Assembly: GCA_039029935.1 (NCBI GenBank)
Contig: JBCCFC010000817.1
Span: 1 to 6,415, forward strand
DNA length: 6,415 nucleotides
Direction: 5' to 3'
From: G039029935 sp039029935
GTDB lineage: Bacteria > Chloroflexota > Anaerolineae > Caldilineales > Caldilineaceae
The notes beneath the pieces are model-generated. The model searched no databases and was not told the DNA's origin. It worked only from the letters and a program-made list of their open reading frames with translations. This document shows, one piece after another, positions 1 to 6,415 of this stretch. A program made the translations under genes and the position numbers. Numbering within the stretch: the first letter of the stretch is position 1; every line of letters starts with the position of its first letter.

Positions 1-69
1 ACAAAAATCATTTTTTCATCACCTCATGCCTCTACGATTTGAACAGACCACAAATAGGCTAAACCATTT

Positions 70-1563
<1,494 letters not shown>

Positions 1564-1581
1564 ACAACTCGAACAACGTTT

Positions 1582-1603
1582 GGGCAACCGCAAGGGTATG
1601 CCC
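1582..1603. repeat. Short imperfect hairpin, REP-like intergenic element
   Basis: In the 82-base gap between the ATPase and the first permease, GGGCAACC (1582-1589) can pair with GGTATGCCC (1595-1603). This gives about 8 base pairs with one bulged A and the 5-base loop GCAAG. It is followed by CCTAC, and no T-run follows, so it is not a classic rho-independent terminator. From memory, similar GGGCAACC...GGTTGCCCCTAC palindromes are scattered in intergenic DNA of Chloroflexota and other environmental bacteria. That family link is recollection, not a search. Inside an operon such an element could affect mRNA stability or set the relative amounts of ATPase and permease. Confidence 0.5.
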
Positions 1604-1645
1604 CTACATTGCCATTTATAGTATAGCCACAACGAGAATTTATCT

Positions 1646-2623
1646 GTGAATCGTGCCTTTTTAACCAAAAATGAAACGTTGGTGGCATTGACCATCATTG
1701 GCCTATCATTGTTGATCGGTTTTTTGAATCCAGTCTTTTTTACTGTCGCCAATGCCTTTGATCTATTGCGCAGCAGCATTGTCATGGGCATCTTTGCGAT
1801 GGGTGTGCTGATTGTCATTGTCTCTGGAGGCATTGATGTCTCCTTTACCGCTGTAGCCGTGTTTAGCCTCTATTCAACTGTGAAGATTATGCTCGCGGTC
1901 GCACCCGATTCACCGATGTGGGTGGCGTTTATCTTGGCAGCACTTATCGGCTTTGGCTTGGGGATGATCAATGCGTTTTTCATCTCACGCTTTAAATTGC
2001 CCACGTTGATTGTCACATTGGGTACGCTGAGTATGTTTCACGGATTTTTGCTCTTTGCAATTGGCAACCAGATCATCCGTGATATTCCACCTAGTATGAC
2101 CGCATTTGCACGCTCCACACTGGTGTCTGTGCCATTGGAGCGGGGCAAAGCTAACCTGCATCCGGCGATTATTATCACTCTAGTGGTGGCATTGGTGGTG
2201 TGGTTTCTGCTCGATTATACGATGTTGGGACGAGGCGTCTATGCATTGGGTGGCTCACGAGAATCGGCAGAGCGTGCTGGATTTAACATTAGCCGGATTC
2301 AGTATTTTATTTACGGCTTTGTTGGGCTGATTTCTGGCGTGGCGGGGATGACTTTTGGTGCGCTTAATCGGCAGGCCAACCCGCAGGATATTGTGGGCAG
2401 TGAACTGGATGTAATCGCTGCGGTGGTGCTGGGTGGTGCACAGTTGACCGGGGGACGTGGCTCGGTGATTGGGACTCTGTTAGGTGTGGCACTGGTCGTG
2501 ATTATGAACAATAGCCTGATTTTGATTGGTGTGCCCTCGGTGTGGCAGCGGGTGGTGATTGGGTTGATCATTTTGATTGGTACGGGGTTGCCCGCGATAC
2601 AGAATCAGCGGAAATTAACATAA
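1646..2623 (+). CDS. Sugar ABC transporter permease (BPD_transp_2 family), first of two
   Basis: This is an inner-membrane pore subunit of the CUT2-type importer, expected to pair with the second permease (2676-3686) and to be driven by the ATPase encoded just upstream. The 325-aa product is strongly hydrophobic, with about 8-10 membrane segments, for example near residues 11-33, 43-60, 92-114, 120-140, 172-190, 220-240, 255-264 and 275-294. Family hallmarks are SGGIDVS at 60-66, the cytoplasmic coupling stretch GRGVYALGG at 195-203 with ESAERAGFN just after it, and the C-terminal block ELDVIAAVVLGG (253-264) followed by GGRGSVIG (269-276). The start is GTG at 1646, because no ATG lies in frame near the N-terminus and the first helix follows at the normal distance. 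Only a weak GAG (1634-1636) serves as a ribosome site. It resembles LsrC/RhaP/YtfT-type permeases, but not closely enough to name a substrate. Confidence 0.93.
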   Translation: MNRAFLTKNETLVALTIIGLSLLIGFLNPVFFTVANAFDLLRSSIVMGIFAMGVLIVIVSGGIDVSFTAVAVFSLYSTVKIMLAVAPDSPMWVAFILAALIGFGLGMINAFFISRFKLPTLIVTLGTLSMFHGFLLFAIGNQIIRDIPPSMTAFARSTLVSVPLERGKANLHPAIIITLVVALVVWFLLDYTMLGRGVYALGGSRESAERAGFNISRIQYFIYGFVGLISGVAGMTFGALNRQANPQDIVGSELDVIAAVVLGGAQLTGGRGSVIGTLLGVALVVIMNNSLILIGVPSVWQRVVIGLIILIGTGLPAIQNQRKLT

Positions 2624-2630
2624 GCACTTT

Positions 2631-2655
2631 AACGTGGATACGGAAGAACGCGAAT
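2631..2655. repeat. Possible degenerate copy of an 'ACGCGGAT/ACGCGAAT'-type intergenic repeat
   Basis: The 52-base gap between the two permeases contains ACGTGGATACGGAAGAACGCGAATA. It reads like a run of diverged units ACGTGGAT, ACGGAAGA and ACGCGAAT. I recall similar ACGCGGAT-like runs in intergenic DNA of several environmental phyla, but I cannot verify this copy. It may be chance. Confidence 0.25.
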
Positions 2656-2675
2656 AGAGAGATTTTTATATAACA

Positions 2676-3686
2676 ATGGTTAAGATTTTTCATCGCATTA
2701 ATGATAACCCTATTTACCGTCTCCTCCTGATTGCAATTGTCATTTTTGTGGGCTTTAGCTTTGCCTTACCGGGGACATTTATGACCGTGCGCAATCTGCA
2801 ATCAATGGCCGTGCAGTTTCCTGAATTTGGCATTTTGTCGATTGCCATTATGGTGACGATGTTGACGGGTGGTATTGACCTGTCGATTGTGGGGACGGCC
2901 AATTTATCGGCGATTGTGGCAACATTGACCTTGACGCAGTTGGCTGGTGGTGATGGCACAGCGGGTTTGCCACTGTTGATTGTGATCCCATTGGCAATCC
3001 TTGTGGCCGTGATTATGGGGTCGATTTGTGGCGTTTTTAATGGCATCTTGGTGGCAAGGGTAGGCATTACGCCGATTTTGGCAACGCTGGGCACGGGGTC
3101 ATTGTACACAGGGCTATCGTATGTGATTACGGGGGGGCCTGCGATTACGACGACGCAACTGGCGTTTATTGGCAATGGCTCAATTTTGGGTGTGCCGATT
3201 ACGGTGATTATTTTTGCCGTGCTGATCGGGGCATTTGCACTGATACTAAACCGCACGACCTATGGGTTTAATGTCTATATGCTGGGGACCAATCCAACTG
3301 CCGCCAAATTTTCAGGCATCGACAGCATCCGTGTGCTGATTCGCACCTATTGGCTGGCAGGTGTACTGGCGGCGATTGCAGGGATTATTTTTGTCGCCCG
3401 CGCAAACTCGGCCAAACCCGATTTTGGAGAATCGTTTGTGCTGCTTACTGTGTTGGTTGCAATCTTGGGTGGCGTCAGTTATACAGGTGGTGTAGGCACG
3501 ATTACTGGGTTGGTGTTAGCAATTTTGTGTTTGCAATTTTTGTCAACCGGGCTGAATATGTTGATGTTCAAGCTATCGGGGTCGAGTGCGGCGATTTTCT
3601 TTCGACAGTTTGCGTGGGGTGCGCTTTTGTTGCTGGTGATGGTGGTGAATTACTATAGTGAGGAGAGACGACAGCGGTCTTCTTGA
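2676..3686 (+). CDS. Sugar ABC transporter permease (BPD_transp_2 family), second of two
   Basis: This is the second pore subunit of the importer, distinct in sequence from the first and therefore probably its heterodimer partner. Two-permease arrangements of this kind are known from LsrCD (AI-2), RhaPQ (rhamnose) and YtfT-YjfF (galactofuranose). The 336-aa product is highly hydrophobic, with helices near residues 12-30, 52-64, 98-125, 133-152, 173-191, 225-241, 255-268, 275-290 and 308-325. Conserved landmarks are TGGIDLSIVG at 64-73, the cytoplasmic coupling stretch YGFNVYMLGTNPTAAKFSGI at 196-215, and VAILGGVSYTGGVGTITG at 261-278. The basic tail SEERRQRSS is consistent with a cytoplasmic C-terminus. 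ATG at 2676 fits the expected short N-terminal leader; the only ribosome-site candidate is a purine run at 2656-2661, rather far upstream. No clear terminator hairpin follows the stop at 3684-3686. Confidence 0.93.
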   Translation: MVKIFHRINDNPIYRLLLIAIVIFVGFSFALPGTFMTVRNLQSMAVQFPEFGILSIAIMVTMLTGGIDLSIVGTANLSAIVATLTLTQLAGGDGTAGLPLLIVIPLAILVAVIMGSICGVFNGILVARVGITPILATLGTGSLYTGLSYVITGGPAITTTQLAFIGNGSILGVPITVIIFAVLIGAFALILNRTTYGFNVYMLGTNPTAAKFSGIDSIRVLIRTYWLAGVLAAIAGIIFVARANSAKPDFGESFVLLTVLVAILGGVSYTGGVGTITGLVLAILCLQFLSTGLNMLMFKLSGSSAAIFFRQFAWGALLLLVMVVNYYSEERRQRSS

Positions 3687-3778
3687 GCATGTATTTTGGA
3701 CAATATTCGTTGTTGACATTCTGGTTTTACTCTCTGATTTTGAATCAGTAATAATTACGGTTTCATACAGAACTAATG

Positions 3779-3784
3779 TATAAT
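3779..3784 (+). promoter_or_regulatory. Candidate -10 box (TATAAT) of the nuclease gene promoter
   Basis: An exact TATAAT lies in the A+T-rich gap between the transporter and the nuclease gene. It is 50-55 bases before the preferred ATG, leaving room for a normal leader with the ribosome site. No good -35 hexamer sits 16-18 bases upstream; the well-formed TTGACA at 3713-3718 is too far away and has only GATTTT at the right distance. The position suggests that the nuclease gene is transcribed separately from the transporter. Confidence 0.35.
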
Positions 3785-3819
3785 ATTGGTAAATGGTTAT
3801 CTTGTGGAGAATAGACAGT

Positions 3820-3823
3820 GGAG
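3820..3823 (+). promoter_or_regulatory. Ribosome binding site GGAG that selects the ATG at 3834
   Basis: GGAG (in TGGAGAAG, 3819-3826) lies 10 bases before the ATG at 3834. It is only 4 bases before the ATG at 3828 and 13 before the one at 3837. It therefore favours 3834 and argues against the TTG at 3786, which begins two bases after the TATAAT box and would lack a leader. Confidence 0.55.
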
Positions 3824-3833
3824 AAGAATGTTT

Positions 3834-5570
3834 ATGATGAAACAAATTTACTATGCTGAACCCAGCTATGGTAGGCTACGACGCAAAAATGGCTATCTGA
3901 TTGACAAAACGAAGTATATTGCAGAATTAGAGCGAATCAATAATCCTATCTATCTTCGACCTCGGCGTTTTGGTAAATCATTTATGTGTTCCCTGTTGGA
4001 ACACTACTATGATCTACGCTTCAAAAATAAATTTGATGCACTTTTTGGCGATACATGGATTGGTCAGAATCCAACAGGACAGCAAAATCAGTACATGGTT
4101 TTATCATTGAATTTCTCTACGATTAACCCAAACGACTCTATCAGTGTCATTGAAAAAGAATTTCATAAACACTGTAATCGGCGACTGAGGTTAGTGCGAG
4201 AGCGATATACCGCTTTGTATGAAGATATCCCACCCATTGATAATAAAGACACTGCTTCAAATAATTTACATATGTTGACTACGGAAATCGAAACATGGGA
4301 TTTACCGCCTCTATTTGTTACGATTGACGAGTATGACAACTTTGCAAATCAGTTAATTGTCAATTATCAAGATAATGTCTATGAGAAACTCACCGGGAAA
4401 AATAGTTTCTTTAAAACATTCTTCAAAGTCTTAAAGGCTGGTCGTGAAACAGAGGCGATAGAGAATGTCTATATTACAGGTATTTTGCCCATGACCATAG
4501 ATGACTTGGCTTCAGCGTTCAATGTGGGTACGTTTTTGACATTGGACCCGACCTTTGAGGCAATGGCTGGGTTTACACAGGAAGAGGTAGATACATTACT
4601 CGATGATATTTTTGAGGACCATTCTCTACCTGCTACGATACGAGATGAGATTGATGAGTTGATCAAAACGAACTACAATGGTTATCATTTTGTCGAGTTT
4701 ACTGAGCGTGAGAAGAGTACACCTGTTTATAACACAACCATTCTCATGCACTTTTTGCGTCACCTCACCGAACATCGAAAAGTTCCAACGCATCTTACTG
4801 ATAAAAATTTGAAAACCGATATAGATTGGGTACGACGACTGGCGACGGTTGAACCCAAAGAGACCAAAGCCTTTGTGGACCGATTAATTCTTCAAAAGCA
4901 AACACCCTATAATAACCTGGTGCTGACAGACCAATTTAATATTGCACAGTTCTTTGAAAAACAATTTTTCCCTGTCTCCTTTTTCTATTTGGGGTTATTG
5001 ACGCGTCTTGATCCTTTTTATCTCACGTTTCCCAATCTCAATATGTACGAAATTTTTGTTGAGTATTTTAATGAAATGCATCACCTCAGTACAGAGAACA
5101 ATTATGCAGAAGCGATGGAGGCGTTTGTCCGTCATCCTGATTTAGAAGCACTGTTTCAGTGTTATTGGGATGTCTATATCACACAGTTGCCGGAGCAGAT
5201 TTTTGCGCAGGTGAACGAGAATTTCTACCGCACCACCTTTTATGCAATTTGTACACAATACCTGTCACAGTGGTTTATCTGGCATGTCGAGCGGTCCTAT
5301 CCCAAAGGCAAGAGTGATTTGGAATTTGTTGGTAAGCATCATGAGAAGTTTGCCGGGATGCATTGGGTGATTGAGTTTAAGTATTATTCCAAAGAAAAAA
5401 TGCGCAAAGAGAAAGTGAATCTGCAGACGTTTGAGGCGAAGAATGAGGATTTGGACCAGCTTCGTGGGTATGTTGAGGGATTGACGGCGAAGTATCCAGA
5501 GGCGCAGGCGTCTCAGTTTGTGATTTATTGTTTTGCAAATGCGGGGTTTCGGGTGTTTGTGGTGGATTGA
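3834..5570 (+). CDS. AAA-ATPase-like protein with C-terminal PD-(D/E)XK nuclease domain (PF09820 + PF08011 type)
   Basis: This is a predicted nucleotide-binding protein fused to a restriction-like nuclease fold. From ATG 3834 the product is 578 aa, a normal length for the family. The N-terminal family signature (YGRLRRKNGYLIDKT) leads into the P-loop RPRRFGKS at 42-49, with Lys48. The Walker B-like motif is IDEYD at 164-168, and VYITGILPM follows, as in other members. A helical middle region comes next. The C-terminal PD-(D/E)XK core shows KSDLEF with Asp495, then IEFK with Glu514 and Lys516, so the catalytic set appears intact. The C-terminus ends in FVIYCFANAGFRVFVVD, like other members. 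The biological role of the family is not established; defence, mobile-element and TA-like roles have been speculated. The gene is more A+T-rich than the transporter genes before it, suggesting separate origin. Alternative starts are TTG 3786 (594 aa), ATG 3828 and ATG 3837. Confidence 0.9.
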   Translation: MMKQIYYAEPSYGRLRRKNGYLIDKTKYIAELERINNPIYLRPRRFGKSFMCSLLEHYYDLRFKNKFDALFGDTWIGQNPTGQQNQYMVLSLNFSTINPNDSISVIEKEFHKHCNRRLRLVRERYTALYEDIPPIDNKDTASNNLHMLTTEIETWDLPPLFVTIDEYDNFANQLIVNYQDNVYEKLTGKNSFFKTFFKVLKAGRETEAIENVYITGILPMTIDDLASAFNVGTFLTLDPTFEAMAGFTQEEVDTLLDDIFEDHSLPATIRDEIDELIKTNYNGYHFVEFTEREKSTPVYNTTILMHFLRHLTEHRKVPTHLTDKNLKTDIDWVRRLATVEPKETKAFVDRLILQKQTPYNNLVLTDQFNIAQFFEKQFFPVSFFYLGLLTRLDPFYLTFPNLNMYEIFVEYFNEMHHLSTENNYAEAMEAFVRHPDLEALFQCYWDVYITQLPEQIFAQVNENFYRTTFYAICTQYLSQWFIWHVERSYPKGKSDLEFVGKHHEKFAGMHWVIEFKYYSKEKMRKEKVNLQTFEAKNEDLDQLRGYVEGLTAKYPEAQASQFVIYCFANAGFRVFVVD

Positions 5571-5614
5571 TGTGGATGATGAACCATAGTAATAATTTCA
5601 GTAAGCGAGGATGT

Positions 5615-5856
5615 ATGTATAACCTAAGCATAGACAATCAAGAGTTTGTTGTGTCTTATCCAACTTTTTGGCCTGATGTTTTTCAACAGACCCGTACACA
5701 GTTTGAACAAGAGGCAAAAATGGCAATGGCCGTCAAGTTGTTTGAACTCAAGAAATTATCATCAGGAATGGCCGCGCGTTTGGTGTGAACCGTGTCTATT
5801 TTCTGCTCAATCTGCATTGGTATGGTGTGCCTATGATTGATTTATATGATGATTGA
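5615..5856 (+). pseudogene. UPF0175-family antitoxin-like gene, frameshifted near the 3' end
   Basis: UPF0175 proteins are small (about 80 aa) DNA-binding-type proteins, commonly the putative antitoxin beside a PIN-like toxin (DUF3368 or VapC type). From ATG 5615, with GAGG at 5607-5610 as ribosome site, the frame encodes 57 aa and stops at TGA 5786-5788. Its C-terminal part, AMAVKLFELKKLSSGMAARL (37-56), is the recognisable family core. The rest of the family sequence continues directly in another frame from 5782: GVNRVYFLLNLHWYGVPMID, then LYDD and a stop at 5854-5856. Joining the two with an AG inserted (AARL-AG-VNR region) restores the normal length of about 81 aa. This implies a loss of 4 bases, or a net shift equal to losing 1, near 5778-5785. 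The gene starts 44 bases after the nuclease gene on the same strand. A sequencing indel is the alternative to real decay. Confidence 0.75.
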
Positions 5857-6004
5857 TTGTTGTGTAAATTTTTAAATAAGTATCGTGATGTTCTCTTTGT
5901 TGCTTGGACTGATTTGACTTTTTTATTTTTGATAGCCTTTTTTAGTATTAGAAATATGAGAATCCATTGGATTATGACAAACATTTCATAGGAGGAAGAC
6001 ATTA
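5857..6004. other. A+T-rich spacer between the antitoxin remnant and the small membrane ORF
   Basis: This stretch is rich in T-runs. I see no convincing gene, terminator hairpin or repeat. A TTGACT at 5914-5919 lacks a matching -10 box at normal spacing. A DUF3368 or PIN toxin gene would be the usual partner directly after a UPF0175 gene, but none is present on the + strand here. Confidence 0.4.
5990..5995 (+). promoter_or_regulatory. Perfect Shine-Dalgarno AGGAGG for the small membrane ORF
   Basis: AGGAGG lies 9 bases before ATG 6005. It is the strongest ribosome site in the window; the three transporter genes have only weak ones. It supports the short ORF downstream being, or having been, a real translated gene. 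Confidence 0.65.
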
Positions 6005-6156
6005 ATGTTAGTTACTAATCTTGCAGTAGTTGCATTCATCATAGCAATCATTGGGCGCTTACTGCTATGTTTGGAGACGATGATCGACGAGTTGCAGGTG
6101 GAATTATGTCGATTATTTTTCTAGTTGTTGTATTTATTCTGCTCAATAGTCCATGA
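6005..6156 (+). pseudogene. Small two-helix membrane protein ORF, apparently frameshifted at a GGG run
   Basis: I do not recognise a family. Starting at ATG 6005 behind a perfect AGGAGG, the frame encodes MLVTNLAVVAFIIAIIG, a clear membrane helix. It then runs into unremarkable sequence and stops at TAG 6122-6124 (39 aa). Adding one G to the GGG run at 6053-6055 switches to a frame that continues as ALTAMFGDDDRRVAGG followed by a second hydrophobic helix, IMSIIFLVVVFILL, then NSP and TGA at 6154-6156. The joined product is 50 aa: helix, charged GDDDRR turn, helix. The coherent hairpin topology argues that this is the ancestral or true reading. Whether the missing base is a real mutation or a homopolymer read error cannot be told here. 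The last codons overlap the end of the antisense PIN remnant, so the original C-terminus may have been different. Confidence 0.5.
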
Positions 6157-6356
6157 CTCAAGTTGTATTGTTTTAGCAAATCTACCGCTTTATTCGAAGT
6201 ATTTTTATCGATATTCACAATCTTAAATGGCTTCAAGAAACGCGCCAACGACTCTAAATCTTTTTTGTTAAAACAACCAATAACCAGTTCCATTTCTGTG
6301 ATTGAACTGATAGCAAGTATGTGATGTTGTCCGAGTTCTTGTATAGATGTTATGAC
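6142..6356 (-). pseudogene. VapC-like PIN-domain toxin remnant, truncated at both ends
   Basis: PIN toxins of type II TA systems are about 130-aa RNases with an N-terminal DT/DxN motif and a C-terminal DxLIAATA-like motif carrying the other acidic residues. On the minus strand, reading from 6356 downward, the frame gives IQELGQHHILAISSITEMEL (with VIG next), then KKDLESLARFLKPFKIVNID, and later LLKQYNLSHGLL. This is the standard central part of a VapC PIN domain, including the conserved Glu of TEMELVIG. The N-terminal catalytic half is missing: a stop codon at 6357-6359 precedes it in frame. After SHGLL (near 6142) the expected IADALIAATA is replaced by unrelated codons that are antisense to the small membrane ORF. 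The longest open frame with an ATG begins at 6293, inside the domain. With key acidic residues absent from both ends it cannot be an active nuclease. Confidence 0.75.
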
Positions 6357-6414
6357 TCAATACCAGTGAATGACATGCGATTAAGTTGTCAAAGGATGTG
6401 GGGAAGGCTTGATC
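6349..6414 (-). pseudogene. Possible C-terminal scrap of a second PIN domain at the window edge
   Basis: On the minus strand in a different frame, from 6414 downward, the translation contains FPTSFDNLIACHSLVLSHN. FDNLIACHSL resembles the C-terminal motif (DxLIAAHAL) of VapC/FitB-type PIN proteins, with the Asp in the catalytic position. It lies upstream, in minus-strand order, of the other remnant, which carries the middle of a PIN domain. It therefore cannot be the missing end of that same gene in normal order. The match is short and the window ends here, so this is tentative. Confidence 0.3.
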
Positions 6415-6415
6415 G

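Noticed and set aside
1582..1610. Hairpin after the ATPase gene as a rho-independent terminator
   Set aside because: The stem is followed by CCTACATT and not a T-run, and it lies inside an evident operon.
3350..3658. 102-codon + strand frame inside the second permease
   Set aside because: It lies wholly within a strongly conserved permease in another frame and has no domain of its own.
3713..3741. TTGACA with GATTTT 17 bases downstream as a full promoter
   Set aside because: The -10 match is only 3 of 6. The exact TATAAT at 3779 is the better candidate, though it lacks a good -35.
3786..3833. TTG start at 3786 giving a 594-aa nuclease protein
   Set aside because: It begins two bases after the TATAAT box and has no ribosome site, while ATG 3834 has GGAG 10 bases upstream and gives the normal family N-terminus.
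5857..5990. Open + strand frame continuing after the antitoxin remnant (KFLNKYRDVLFVAWTDLTF and onward)
   Set aside because: No start codon with a ribosome site and no family resemblance. T-rich DNA readily yields hydrophobic codons by chance.
5796..6002. Minus-strand 68-codon frame across the A+T-rich spacer
   Set aside because: It is Lys/Ile-rich in the way expected of A+T-rich antisense DNA, overlaps the antitoxin tail, and has no ribosome site or family match that I can see.

Overview
The window looks like bacterial chromosome. My best guess is Chloroflexota (Anaerolineae or a relative), at low to moderate confidence. The guess rests on a sugar ABC transporter whose second ATPase half carries a degenerate Walker B, a GGGCAACC-type hairpin between two operon genes, and a standalone ATPase/PD-(D/E)XK protein. 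There is no rRNA or tRNA to fix the taxonomy.

Region 1 (about 70-3686, + strand) is three genes of a CUT2-type (ribose/xylose/rhamnose/autoinducer-2 class) importer: a duplicated ATPase (497 aa) followed by two different BPD_transp_2 permeases (325 and 336 aa). The gaps are 82 and 52 bases, so they probably form one transcript. The ATPase would energise a heterodimeric permease pore. No substrate-binding protein lies in the window; it may sit just outside, most likely upstream. The substrate cannot be read from the sequence.

Region 2 (about 3687-5570, + strand) is visibly more A+T-rich. It holds one intact gene for an AAA-ATPase-like protein with a C-terminal PD-(D/E)XK nuclease fold (PF09820/PF08011 architecture). 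It has its own TATAAT box and Shine-Dalgarno sequence. The family is abundant but its function is not established.

Region 3 (about 5571-6415) is a small graveyard of accessory genes with no clearly intact gene. It contains a UPF0175-family antitoxin-like gene broken by a frameshift near its 3' end. Next comes a tiny membrane-protein ORF with a perfect AGGAGG site, which appears frameshifted at a GGG run. On the minus strand is the middle part of a VapC-like PIN toxin, cut at both ends. At the window edge there may be a scrap of a second PIN domain. The region reads as toxin-antitoxin debris next to the nuclease gene, although indel errors in the assembly could explain the two + strand frameshifts. 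I see no convincing complete new system. The frame-restored 50-aa two-helix protein and the nuclease/TA-debris neighbourhood are the items most worth following up.
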